Below are positions 17,780-27,959 of a DNA stretch of 64,000 bases, one piece after another (the first letter of the stretch is position 1; every line of letters starts with the position of its first letter). The DNA is from Synechococcus sp. RCC307 (GTDB lineage: Bacteria; Cyanobacteriota; Cyanobacteriia; PCC-6307; Cyanobiaceae). Position numbers and translations under genes: made by a program. The notes beneath the pieces were generated by a model. It was not told where the DNA came from and did not search any database. It was given only the letters and a program-made list of their open reading frames with translations. Location: contig CT978603.1 of assembly GCA_000063525.1 (NCBI GenBank), forward strand, positions 1,359,105-1,423,104. Reading direction: 5' to 3'.

Positions 17780-18133
17780 ATGGAGCGCTGCACTCGTCCC
17801 TGGGGTTGGTACGAAACCCTCACCGAAGGAGAGGGTTATCTCGTCAAGCGGCTGTGGCTCGAACCCGGCCAGCGCTTGTCGCTGCAGCGCCATCAGCATC
17901 GGCTTGAGCATTGGTATGTCGCCGCTGGCGAGGGCGTGGTGAACCTCGATGGCACCCAACACAACGCCCAAGCCGGCAGCAGCTTTGATGTGCCCTGCAG
18001 CTGCGTGCACCGCGCCACCGCAGGCGATCAAGGGCTGCTGATCGTGGAGGTGCAGCGCGGCAGCATCCTTCGTGAGGACGACATCGAACGCTTCGCCGAT
18101 GACTACGGCCGGGTGGCGGCACCGGTGGGGTGA
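17780..18133 (+). CDS. Cupin, mannose-6-phosphate isomerase type II-like
   Basis: 117 residues matching the C-terminal cupin module of ManC-type bifunctional proteins: RPWGWYETLTEGEGYLVKRL, PGQRLSLQRHQHRLEHWYV, AGEGVVNLDG and CVHRATAGDQGLLIVEVQRG, with the Q-x-H-x-H...E-H-W metal-binding pattern. Stand-alone versions are common in cyanobacteria and are annotated as phosphomannose isomerases; activity on mannose-6-phosphate is not proven by sequence alone. No nucleotidyltransferase domain is attached. Confidence 0.85.
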   Translation: MERCTRPWGWYETLTEGEGYLVKRLWLEPGQRLSLQRHQHRLEHWYVAAGEGVVNLDGTQHNAQAGSSFDVPCSCVHRATAGDQGLLIVEVQRGSILREDDIERFADDYGRVAAPVG

Positions 18134-18194
18134 TAGTTTTCGGGAGTTGAAATTCCTGCAGATAAGGCAAGGCAGTTCAGAACGTGGGTCTGCC

Positions 18195-18242
18195 GGCCTG
18201 AACAAGGACTTTCAGGCCAACCCGCGGCGTTTACGCCTTTTT
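18195..18242 (+). promoter_or_regulatory. Structured leader of the RNA helicase gene: hairpin plus terminator-like stem
   Basis: Two adjacent hairpins precede the helicase start. The first is GGCCTGAA (18195-18202) pairing with TTCAGGCC (18211-18218) around an 8-base loop. The second is GGCG (18226-18229) pairing with CGCC (18234-18237) around TTTA, followed at once by five T. The T run ends three bases before the GTG at 18245. The second element looks like a weak intrinsic terminator placed in the leader, as in attenuation; no upstream gene other than the cupin would need it. Confidence 0.45.
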
Positions 18243-18244
18243 CT

Positions 18245-19927
18245 GTGACCCAAACAGACCAACTTGTCGTGTCGAACGAATCCACCAGCGGCTTTGCTGG
18301 CTTCGGTTTGCCCGACTCCCTGCTCGAAGCGCTGACGAAGTGCGGCTACGAGCAGCCCTCGCCAATCCAAGCGGCAGCGATCCCTGAGCTGATGCTCGGC
18401 CGTGACCTGCTCGGCCAGGCCCAAACCGGCACCGGCAAGACAGCAGCCTTTGCCCTGCCCCTGCTGGCGCGCATCAATCTCGAAGCACGCCACCCGCAGG
18501 TGCTGGTGCTGGCGCCAACACGCGAGCTGGCAATTCAGGTGAGCGAGGCCTTCCAGCGCTATGCGTCCTGCACGCCTGGGCTGCACGTGCTGCCGCTCTA
18601 TGGCGGTTCCGATTTCCGCGATCAGATCCACAAGCTGCGCCGCGGCGTTCACGTGGTGGTGGGCACTCCAGGCCGGGTGATGGATCACATGCGCCAAGGC
18701 ACCCTGAACGTCTCCCAACTGGAGACATTGGTACTCGATGAAGCCGACGAGATGTTGCGCATGGGCTTCATCGATGACGTGAAGTGGGTGCTTGAACAGC
18801 TCCCCAGCGAGCGTCAGGTGGTGCTGTTCTCGGCAACGATGCCGCCGGAAATCAAGCGGATCTCTCAGCAGCATCTGCAGAACCCCGCTGAAGTGATCAT
18901 CCGCACGCAGAAAGCGGACGCCAGCAGGATTCGCCAACGCCACATCCTGCTGCCCCATCAGCAAAAACTGAGCGCCCTACTGCGGGTTCTCGAAGCCCAT
19001 GGCCCTGGCGGGGTGATCATCTTTGCCCGCACCAAAGCCGTCACGGTGACGGTGGCTGAAGCCTTAGAGGCCGAGGGAATCGCCTGCTCAGTGCTCAATG
19101 GTGATGTGCCCCAGTCGCTGCGTGAGCGCACCATCGAGCGCCTCAAGCAAGGGCGCATCGACGTGCTCGTGGCCACCGACGTGGCGGCTCGCGGACTCGA
19201 CGTGGATCGCATTGGCCTGGTGGTCAACTACGACGCACCCTTCGATAGCGAGGCCTACGTGCACCGCATCGGCCGCACCGGACGCGCCGGACGCCAAGGC
19301 GACGCCATCCTCTTCCTCTCCTACCGGGAGCGCCGTTTGCTCCACAGCCTCGAGCGCGCTGTCGGCAGCAGCATCGACGCAATGGATGTGCCGAGCGATG
19401 CGGAGATCAACCAGCAGCGCCTCGACAACCTGCAGCAGCAGCTCAGCGATCTCGTCAGCGAACCAGTCCCTGAAGACCGGCAGCAGGAAGTGGCCTTGAT
19501 GGGCGAGATCCTGCAGCGCCTGCAACGGGAATCGGATGTCACCCCCGATCAGTTGGCTCTGGCCGCCCTGCGCTTGGCCCAGGGGGATTCACCGCTGCTG
19601 GTGGTGCCGCAACCACCGATGCCGGTCAACAACCGCAATCCACAAGGTCGCGGCCAAGAGCGCCGCAGCCCTGGCCGGGTGCAGCAGTCGATGGAGCGTT
19701 TCCGCGTTGAGGTGGGCTGGCAAGACCGCATCAAACCGGGCCATCTGGTGGGTGCCATCGCCAATGAAAGCGGCCTAGACGGTCGTCAGATCGGCAAGAT
19801 CACGATCTTTGATGACTACAGCACTGTGGATCTGCCCGAGGGGATGCCACCGGAATTGATGAAGCGCCTGCAAGGGGTTCGGGTGATGCAAAAGGAATTG
19901 CGCATCAGCCGCCAGGCCATGGGCTGA
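18245..19927 (+). CDS. deaD: DEAD-box ATP-dependent RNA helicase (DeaD/CsdA type)
   Basis: 560 residues. Q motif GYEQPSPIQ, Walker A QTGTGKTAAF (about 61-70), PTRELAIQ, GTPGRV, DEADEM, SATM, and in the second RecA domain ARGLDVDRIGLVVNYD and HRIGRTGRAGR. The C-terminal part (RFRVEVGWQDRIKPGHLVGA through DLPEGMPPEL) is a DbpA-type RNA-binding domain, as in DeaD/CsdA, which helps ribosome assembly and mRNA unwinding in the cold. Start: GTG 18245; a second GTG at 18269 is possible. The leader contains terminator-like structure, so autoregulation is plausible. Confidence 0.93.
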   Translation: MTQTDQLVVSNESTSGFAGFGLPDSLLEALTKCGYEQPSPIQAAAIPELMLGRDLLGQAQTGTGKTAAFALPLLARINLEARHPQVLVLAPTRELAIQVSEAFQRYASCTPGLHVLPLYGGSDFRDQIHKLRRGVHVVVGTPGRVMDHMRQGTLNVSQLETLVLDEADEMLRMGFIDDVKWVLEQLPSERQVVLFSATMPPEIKRISQQHLQNPAEVIIRTQKADASRIRQRHILLPHQQKLSALLRVLEAHGPGGVIIFARTKAVTVTVAEALEAEGIACSVLNGDVPQSLRERTIERLKQGRIDVLVATDVAARGLDVDRIGLVVNYDAPFDSEAYVHRIGRTGRAGRQGDAILFLSYRERRLLHSLERAVGSSIDAMDVPSDAEINQQRLDNLQQQLSDLVSEPVPEDRQQEVALMGEILQRLQRESDVTPDQLALAALRLAQGDSPLLVVPQPPMPVNNRNPQGRGQERRSPGRVQQSMERFRVEVGWQDRIKPGHLVGAIANESGLDGRQIGKITIFDDYSTVDLPEGMPPELMKRLQGVRVMQKELRISRQAMG

Positions 19928-20000
19928 TTAACGAGCTGCCCCGCCGGCGCTGACAAGCCCCACGCCCTGCCTTTAGACCAATCCCACTTAGGTCCTAACC

Positions 20001-20294
20001 ATGACCGCTTGGAAGGGTTGCCTCCCTGTGGCGTTGCTCTCTGCTGGCTTGGGATTCCTCCCGATGCCAGCGCGCGCCGAAGTCAGCGCCAGCGACATGC
20101 AACTGATCCAGAAGCTGTGCGTGGCCAGCTTCAACAATGCTTTTGCTCAGGCCGGCAAAGAAGCGCCTGAAGGTATGGGAGCTTTCACCTGTGACTGCCT
20201 GGGTGAGCGCATCAAAGCCGGTGATGGCCTGGGTACGGCCCGTGAAACTTGCACGATGGAGGCCACGCGCCGCTTCCCGACATCTCAGAGCTGA
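20001..20294 (+). CDS. Small secreted protein with conserved-looking cysteines
   Basis: 97 residues with an N-terminal signal peptide (MTAWKGCLPVALLSAGLGFL then PMPARA) and a mature part of about 70 residues containing four cysteines (KLCVASF, FTCDCLGE, RETCTME), which could form disulfides in the periplasm or lumen. No family is recognised. It starts at ATG 20001 and stands alone; its last 83 bases are overlapped on the other strand by a possible small gene. Confidence 0.7.
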   Translation: MTAWKGCLPVALLSAGLGFLPMPARAEVSASDMQLIQKLCVASFNNAFAQAGKEAPEGMGAFTCDCLGERIKAGDGLGTARETCTMEATRRFPTSQS

Positions 20295-20418
20295 TCTGCA
20301 GAGCGCAGGTCTTGTCGAGGGCGGCATCGGCCTGCAGTAAGTCGTAGCGATCGTGATTAGCAAGCTCCCCATTGGCGTCCCAAGTCAGGGCCCAAGGGAG
20401 AGGGGACCGGCTGTTCAT
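20212..20418 (-). CDS. Possible small protein, 68 residues, with strong ribosome binding site
   Basis: The ATG at 20418 is preceded on the minus strand by AGGAGG with a five-base spacer, an unusually good Shine-Dalgarno for this window. The product begins MNSRSPLPWALTWDANGEL and continues HDRYDLLQADAALDKT, which looks protein-like; the last third overlaps the secreted protein gene and is less convincing. No family recognised. Confidence 0.4.
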   Translation of the reverse strand: MNSRSPLPWALTWDANGELANHDRYDLLQADAALDKTCALQISSEMSGSGAWPPSCKFHGPYPGHHRL

Positions 20419-21265
20419 CACGGCCTCCTGGTTGTGTGAGTTCGCTGACATTGCCCTGACTCCCCAGGGATCGCCGTGGATTCCAGTTTTCCTTCATGAT
20501 CACGAAACCTTTGGACATCAAGGCCTCTAGCGCACAGCAAAATGGGCTCGGGAACATGAAATTCTCATTCACAAGAGCACACAGTTAGAAACAGCAATTG
20601 CTCCTATTGGCTTTGCTGCGCGAATCAGCAACACTAAAAACATCAACACAGGGAGGGTCCAATGACGGATGCCACTCCACCCGAGAGCGCACGATCACCA
20701 CGACAACGTTGAGCATGGATCAGTGAACAATCACTGCTCTGCTTTGAGCTAACAATCTTCCCAAAGCCAGCTGTTCCGGGGTGAACTGGCCCCTTCGATG
20801 AACCTGGACTAGGAGGTTGTGGTGTTATCGAACACCGTTTCAAAGCCAGTGATTCTGTGCTGCTTTTCGCCTGAATCCATCGCGCTGCTTACCAGTTTTT
20901 ATTCTCTAGCGCGTTGACATTGAGGGAGAGCAATCATTGCACCCACGTGAATTCGTAAATCCTGAATTGTGGACTGAAAAACAGGATTAGCGCCTTCCCG
21001 CTTGGAGTCACCATCCACCAACGCCGCCATGGTTTCAGGGGCAACGACAACTCAGCAGTGACCAGCACTGTCTTGGCCCGCAGCCAAGGGCTAATCGATG
21101 AGGGGTCTCACACAACCAGTGCCCTGTTTCCGTTCTGTTCCAACCGTTTGAGCATCGATTCCGGAACGTTTGACGCGTTCCAACAACAGCGACATCGCTT
21201 TTATCGAGACCGCCCTCGGGCGCCATCACACCGTTAGGGACCAGGCCGTCAGGCCTGAGCATTAG
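20419..21265. other. Gene-poor interval, nothing convincing on either strand
   Basis: About 850 bases of visibly lower GC content with only poor reading frames. A 16-codon frame MTDATPPESARSPRQR (20662-20712) follows GGGAGGGTCC, a 10-mer found again just upstream of the LCP gene at 22031-22040. There is a 7-bp stem AATCCTG/CAGGATT (20958-20988) and a TTGACA at 20914. The interval ends in a strong plus-strand terminator, so an unannotated RNA is possible, but I could not match it to tmRNA, 6S, RNase P or a tRNA by eye. Confidence 0.5.
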
Positions 21266-21300
21266 AAGGGCCTCCGCCTGGCGGGGGCCCTTACGCTTTT
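21266..21300 (+). terminator. Intrinsic terminator
   Basis: AAGGGCC (21266-21272) pairs with GGCCCTT (21286-21292), and an inner CCG/CGG continues the stem. A short loop closes it and a CTTTT run follows. It reads on the plus strand and ends three bases before the ATG of the ParB-like gene, so it must end a transcript from the gene-poor interval or from the secreted protein gene at 20001. Confidence 0.7.
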
Positions 21301-21303
21301 GCC

Positions 21304-21957
21304 ATGACCTTGCCACTTCCTGCTTACGAGCCTCTGCCCGAGGCGCCCCAAGCAGCCAGTGATCTCATCGAAGTGGCGATTGCGGCGCTCCATCCCACCC
21401 AACTGTGTGTGGGCATGGCTGAGATCCAGCACCGCATCGCTGACTTCCAAAACGAATCCCCCAAGGAGCGCCGGCGCTATTTGAAAACCAAGCCGATTCC
21501 GTTGGTGCGCAGCTCAGCGGGCGAGCTCTGGATGGTGGATCGCCATCACCGCCTGCGGGGGCTACTAGCGGTGGATCCCGAGGCCACCGGCTGGGGCTAC
21601 ATCGCCCTGGATCTGCCCTTCAACAACCGCAGCGCCGTGCTGCAGGCCTTGCAACAGCGCGGCTGGCTTTACCTCTATGACGGCCGGGGGCTCGGACCAC
21701 TGGCACCAGAAGAACTTCCCGAGACCCTGCTGGGCTGCCAAGACGACCCCTACCGCAGCTTGGTGTGGAAGCTGAAGCGCGAAGGCGTGATTGATCGCGC
21801 TCCGCTGATTCCCTTCCATGAATTTCGCTGGGCGGCCTGGCTCAGGCGCAAAGCATTGCCGCCCTTCAACTCACAACAACTGGAGCCAGCTCTGCCAGCA
21901 GCCAGGGCCTATGCCCGCTCGGCCGCTGCCTCTCGCATGGCCGGCTGGAAAGGCTGA
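21304..21957 (+). CDS. ParB-like (ParBc_2/Srx-fold) protein
   Basis: 217 residues. The core LRVSS-like strand is replaced by IPLVRSSAGELWMVDRHHRLRGLL, the D/E-x-H-H-R motif region of the ParB-like nuclease/CTPase fold. The N-terminus HPTQLCVGMAEIQHRIADF is typical of the stand-alone ParBc_2 family. The C-terminal half WKLKREGVIDR and FHEFRWAAWLRRK is helical. These are not chromosome-partitioning ParB proteins, and no ParA is nearby. Function unknown. The start is right behind a strong terminator, so it needs its own promoter or is leaderless. Confidence 0.75.
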   Translation: MTLPLPAYEPLPEAPQAASDLIEVAIAALHPTQLCVGMAEIQHRIADFQNESPKERRRYLKTKPIPLVRSSAGELWMVDRHHRLRGLLAVDPEATGWGYIALDLPFNNRSAVLQALQQRGWLYLYDGRGLGPLAPEELPETLLGCQDDPYRSLVWKLKREGVIDRAPLIPFHEFRWAAWLRRKALPPFNSQQLEPALPAARAYARSAAASRMAGWKG

Positions 21958-22044
21958 TCAGAAGCAAAACGGAAGCTAGCGCCACCGCTTCAATTTCATA
22001 TCAAGAATTGAAAGACTTACACCACTATCTGGGAGGGTCCTGCG

Positions 22045-22908
22045 ATGGCTCCCACGAAGCGAGAGCGGCGATTCAGATTCCTGACTCCATTGATCGGTAT
22101 GGGGATTGCTCTGGTGGGCGGCCTCGGATTTGGCGCCATTGCTGTTGAGCCTTTGTTGCTGCGGCTGAGCGGCTCGAGCACCAGCCTGGGTGCCCATCAG
22201 CTCCAGCAGGTGCTGGCGCCCGTTCCACAGGAGGTGTTGCTCCTTGGCACCGATGCCGAAGGCCTACGCACCGATGTGATCGCCAGCTTGCATCTCACCG
22301 GCGAGGGGGCCCACCTGACGCAAATCCCGCGCGACACGTTCATTCGCTCCAGCCAACACGGTGAGCAGAAGGTCAACGCGCTCTATGCCTTTGGAGGCAT
22401 CAAAGCCATCAGCGCTGGGGCTGAGGAGCTGATTGGACGGCCTATGCCGCATTACATCGTGCTCAATCTCGAAACCCTGCGGGAACTGGGGGATGCCCTG
22501 GGCGGGTTGGAAATGACAGTGGCCAAACAAATGCGGTACAGCGACCGCAGCCAGAACCTGGAGATCGACTTATTGCCAGGCCATCAGCGCCTGCGGGGGC
22601 GCGCTCTCGAGGGCTACTTGCGCTTTCGAAATGACGGCGAAGGAGATCTCGGCCGAATGCGGCGGCAGCGGCAAGCGGTGGATGCGCTCATGGGGCAACT
22701 GGCAACAGCCGAAGCCATGGCCAAGCTTCCCCAGCTGCTGCGGATCGCCAACGACAACATCAAGACCAACCTCAACCTGTTCCAGCTCGCCGGCCTCGCC
22801 AAGGTGGTGGCCGGCCAACAGCTCAGTGCGTCCTCGTTGCCCGGCTATTTGGGTTATCGAAACGGAATCAGCTACTGGTTTGTCACCAATCCCGAGCGAT
22901 CCCTGTAA
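22045..22908 (+). CDS. LytR-CpsA-Psr (LCP) family protein
   Basis: A protein of 287 residues. One N-terminal membrane anchor (LIGMGIALVGGLGFGAIAV) precedes the LCP catalytic domain: EVLLLGTDAEGLRTDVIASL, LTQIPRDTFI, KVNALYAFGG, HYIVLNLETLRELGDALGG, LRGRALEGYLRFRNDGEGDLGRMRRQ in outline. The conserved Asp/Arg residues for pyrophosphate lipid binding are present. LCP enzymes transfer glycopolymers from lipid carriers to the cell envelope. The start follows GGGAGGGTCC; a 7-bp inverted repeat TTCAATT/AATTGAA (21989-22012) lies in the presumed promoter. Confidence 0.9.
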   Translation: MAPTKRERRFRFLTPLIGMGIALVGGLGFGAIAVEPLLLRLSGSSTSLGAHQLQQVLAPVPQEVLLLGTDAEGLRTDVIASLHLTGEGAHLTQIPRDTFIRSSQHGEQKVNALYAFGGIKAISAGAEELIGRPMPHYIVLNLETLRELGDALGGLEMTVAKQMRYSDRSQNLEIDLLPGHQRLRGRALEGYLRFRNDGEGDLGRMRRQRQAVDALMGQLATAEAMAKLPQLLRIANDNIKTNLNLFQLAGLAKVVAGQQLSASSLPGYLGYRNGISYWFVTNPERSL

Positions 22909-24201
<1,293 letters not shown>

Positions 24202-24206
24202 GCGCC

Positions 24207-25790
24207 ATGGAACTCACCCTTTGGACCTATGAGGGCCCACCCCATGTGGGCGCCATGCGCATCGCGGCCTCGATGCAGGGGGTGCACTACGTGCTCCACG
24301 CCCCCCAAGGCGACACCTACGCCGATTTGCTGTTCACGATGATCGAGCGGCGCGACCAGCGCCCGCCGGTGACTTACACCACGTTTCAAGCCAGGGACTT
24401 GGGGGGTGACACCGCCGAGCTGGTGAAACGCTCGATCCGCGATGCGGCAGATCGCTTCCAACCCCAGGCGCTGCTGGTGGGAGAAAGCTGCACCGCGGAA
24501 CTCATCCAGGATCAACCGGGCGCCCTCGCCCAGGGCATGAATCTGCCGATGCCGGTGGTCAGCCTGGAGCTACCCGCTTACTCCAAGAAAGAGAACTGGG
24601 GGGCTGCAGAAACCTTCTACCAACTGATTCGCACACTGCTCAAGCCGCAACTTCCACCGGCGGGTTTGAGCAAACCCGACCCCAAGCGCTGGCAGGAGCA
24701 AGGCCGGCGGCCTCGGGTGAATCTGCTGGGGCCAAGCCTGCTGGGCTTCCGCTGCCGCGATGACGTGCGGGAGGTGCGGGTGCTGCTCGATGAGCTCGGC
24801 ATCGACACCCATGTGGTGGCGCCCTTGGGCGCAAGCCCCGAGGATCTACGCCGCATCCCCCAAGCCGAGGCCAACATCTGCCTCTACCCCGAAGTTGCCG
24901 ATAGCAGCTGCCGCTGGTTGGAGCGGCAGTTCGGCATGCCCACGGTGAGCACCGTGCCGATTGGCATCGGCGCCACTGAGATGTTCTGCAGGGAATTGCA
25001 GGAGCTGCTGGGGCTCGAGCCCACAAGCCAAGGCAGTGGCCAGAGCCGCATGCCCTGGTATTCGCGCTCGGTGGATTCCACCTACCTCACCGGCAAGCGG
25101 GTGTTCATCTTTGCCGATGCCACCCATGCCATTGCCGCGGCCCGCATCGCCTCCCGCGAACTGGGCTTTGAGGTGGTGGGCCTGGGCAGCTACAGCCGCG
25201 AACAGGCCCGCGCCGTGCGGGCAGCGGCTGAGGAACTCGGGCTCGCCGCCCTGATCAGCGACAACTACCTGGAGGTGGAAGCGGCCATGGCTGAAGCCGC
25301 CCCAGAGCTGGTGCTAGGCACCCAGATGGAGCGCCACAGCGCCAAGCGCCTTGGCATTCCCTGCGCGGTGATCTCTTCACCCCTGCACGTCCAAGACGTG
25401 CCGGCCCGCTATGCGCCCCAAATGGGCTGGGAAGGGGCCAACGTGATCTTCGACAGCTGGGTTCACCCGCTGATGATGGGCTTGGAGGAACACCTGATTG
25501 GAATGTTCCGCCACGACTTTGAATTCGTCGATGGCCACATGAGCCACAAGGGCGAAAAGCCACCCGGGCCGGAGGCCGCTGATCCAATCACCCTGGCCGC
25601 TGAGGCCAATGGGGTGGATGAGGCGGAGCTGCTGCGCTGGGCCCCTTCAGGGCAGGCGGAACTGAGCCGTATTCCCTTCTTTGTTCGCGGCAAGGTGAAG
25701 CGGAACACCGAGAGCTACGCGCAAGAGCGCGGCATCATCAACATCACCGATGAAGTGCTCTACGAAGCCAAGGCTCACTTTTCCCGGTGA
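24207..25790 (+). CDS. chlB: Light-independent protochlorophyllide reductase subunit B
   Basis: 527 residues from ATG 24207 ([20 protein letters not shown]); the open frame upstream overlaps chlN and is not part of the protein. ChlB provides cluster ligands and the catalytic aspartate of the NB component. Seen are [49 protein letters not shown] in outline, the [20 protein letters not shown] segment and a C-terminal domain ([15 protein letters not shown]), all typical. chlN lies directly upstream. The short region after its stop holds a terminator-like hairpin before chlL. Confidence 0.96.
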   Translation: MELTLWTYEGPPHVGAMRIAASMQGVHYVLHAPQGDTYADLLFTMIERRDQRPPVTYTTFQARDLGGDTAELVKRSIRDAADRFQPQALLVGESCTAELIQDQPGALAQGMNLPMPVVSLELPAYSKKENWGAAETFYQLIRTLLKPQLPPAGLSKPDPKRWQEQGRRPRVNLLGPSLLGFRCRDDVREVRVLLDELGIDTHVVAPLGASPEDLRRIPQAEANICLYPEVADSSCRWLERQFGMPTVSTVPIGIGATEMFCRELQELLGLEPTSQGSGQSRMPWYSRSVDSTYLTGKRVFIFADATHAIAAARIASRELGFEVVGLGSYSREQARAVRAAAEELGLAALISDNYLEVEAAMAEAAPELVLGTQMERHSAKRLGIPCAVISSPLHVQDVPARYAPQMGWEGANVIFDSWVHPLMMGLEEHLIGMFRHDFEFVDGHMSHKGEKPPGPEAADPITLAAEANGVDEAELLRWAPSGQAELSRIPFFVRGKVKRNTESYAQERGIINITDEVLYEAKAHFSR

Positions 25791-25821
25791 GCCTCCACTG
25801 AGTAACGCGGTATCAACTTTT

Positions 25822-26810
<989 letters not shown>

Positions 26811-26830
26811 GCCGCATTGATCGTCAGCAA

Positions 26831-26846
26831 CTGCCCACACGGGCAG
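26831..26846 (+). terminator. Hairpin after chlL
   Basis: CTGCCC (26831-26836) pairs with GGGCAG (26841-26846) around an ACAC loop, 20 bases after the chlL stop. No T run follows, so it may be a processing or stability hairpin instead of a terminator. Confidence 0.35.
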
Positions 26847-26897
26847 GGTCAATTCGTACGTTTCAACACGACCAGCGAGAAATTCGCACGGCACGCT

Positions 26898-26919
26898 CGG
26901 GGTACTTCTAAGTACCCCG
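26898..26919. promoter_or_regulatory. 22-bp perfect palindrome before cupin gene
   Basis: CGGGGTACTT (26898-26907), a CT spacer, then AAGTACCCCG (26910-26919): a perfect 10-2-10 inverted repeat that ends on the base before the ATG at 26920. The 2-base centre makes a DNA operator more likely than an RNA hairpin. If the real start is the ATG at 26953, the palindrome sits about 35 bases upstream. Confidence 0.5.
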
Positions 26920-27342
26920 ATGCGTTCACCAGCGAGGGTTGAAATTCTGCCGATGCACGCCAGCCAAGCTGGCTCCACCCTGTTTTCATCGCCCCAACCC
27001 AGCGACGAGACCCTGATTGCCACGGTGGGCACCGCCCCATCCCACGAACTCTTCTGCCACCGCAAGCAGACCGACCAACTGCTGCTGCTTCAAGGCGAGG
27101 TGGATCTTGTGGTGCTGCAAGACAAACAGCTGCACACCATCCCCATGCGCGTGGAGAACGCCTGCTGGATTCGCATCCCCCCTGGGATTCCCCATGGCGC
27201 CATCAACCGCGGGGGATCACCGGCGCTGATGGTGAATGCCGTGCAGCGTCATGGCGAACCCGATGCCCGTGACTACCGGCCGCTGCCCATCCCCATCAGC
27301 CTGCAGCAGGCCTGGATCAGCTTGGTGAACGGGCCGGCTTAA
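26920..27342 (+). CDS. Cupin domain protein
   Basis: 140 residues (or 129 from the ATG at 26953, MHASQAGSTLF). A cupin barrel with RKQTDQLLLLQGEVDLVVLQ, MRVENACWIRIPPGIPHGAINRGG and ALMVNAVQRHGEP, similar to RmlC-like single-domain proteins. No enzyme name can be given. It follows chlL by 110 bases and has a striking palindrome at its start. The start codon is uncertain for that reason. Confidence 0.75.
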   Translation: MRSPARVEILPMHASQAGSTLFSSPQPSDETLIATVGTAPSHELFCHRKQTDQLLLLQGEVDLVVLQDKQLHTIPMRVENACWIRIPPGIPHGAINRGGSPALMVNAVQRHGEPDARDYRPLPIPISLQQAWISLVNGPA

Positions 27343-27419
27343 CCGCTGCTTGCGCTGCCGTCTTGTGGAGAGGCGCCGCGCAAAACACAATGTGCTCATC
27401 TCAGACCTCCAGGCCAACG

Positions 27420-27953
27420 ATGAGCAGCTCCACACCAGTCGATGTGCTGGTGCTCGCCGCCAGCAATGGCGAGAACCTCAAATTGGCCGAACGCTTTGCC
27501 GATGAAGCCCGCAAGTTGGGATCCAGCGCCGAGGTGCTGGATCTCACCCTGCTGGATCTACCCCTCTATCGCCCCAAAGCCGAAAAAAATGGCAGTCCGG
27601 CTGATCTAGCGCGCTTACACGAGCAGCTCATGGCCGCTCCCCACTGGGTGATCTGCGCGCCGGAATACAACGGCTCCATCCCGCCAGTGTTCAGCAATGC
27701 CGTGGCCTGGCTCTCGGTGCAGGGGGATGACTTTCGCGCCCTGTTCAACGGCCGGCCCGTGGCCATGGCCACCTTCTCTGGAGGTGGCGGCATGGAGCTA
27801 TTGCTCTCCCTGAGGATCCAACTCACCCACCTCGGCGCCCAGGTGGTGGGGCGTCAGTTGCTCAGCAATTTCGCCAAGCCAGCCAAAGACGACTCCATCC
27901 AAGACTTGCTGCGCCGCCTGATGCAGATGCAACCACTCGCGTTGGGCACCTGA
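27420..27953 (+). CDS. NADPH-dependent FMN reductase family protein
   Basis: 177 residues from ATG 27420. Flavodoxin-like fold: VDVLVLAASNGENLKLAERF (phosphate-binding loop), LLDLPLYRPKAEKNG, HWVICAPEYNGSIPPVFSNAVAWLS (the PEYNGS flavin motif) and RPVAMATFSGGGGMELL. These enzymes reduce FMN or quinones with NAD(P)H. Close relatives include ArsH and chromate/azo reductases. It lies just before a pirin gene (6 bases) and 77 bases after the cupin. Confidence 0.87.
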   Translation: MSSSTPVDVLVLAASNGENLKLAERFADEARKLGSSAEVLDLTLLDLPLYRPKAEKNGSPADLARLHEQLMAAPHWVICAPEYNGSIPPVFSNAVAWLSVQGDDFRALFNGRPVAMATFSGGGGMELLLSLRIQLTHLGAQVVGRQLLSNFAKPAKDDSIQDLLRRLMQMQPLALGT

Positions 27954-27959
27954 GCAGCG

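Noticed and set aside
20641-20720. Glutamine riboswitch (downstream-peptide type) ahead of the 16-codon ORF
   Set aside because: The conserved core motif of that class as I know it is not present.
20600-21300. tmRNA, 6S RNA, RNase P RNA or tRNA in the gene-poor interval
   Set aside because: The ATCGATTCC at about 21154 recalls a T-loop, but no matching stems or other conserved core motifs were found by eye.
21035-21316. 93-codon minus-strand ORF over the terminator before the ParB-like gene
   Set aside because: It crosses the terminator and the start of the next gene, and has no protein-like pattern.
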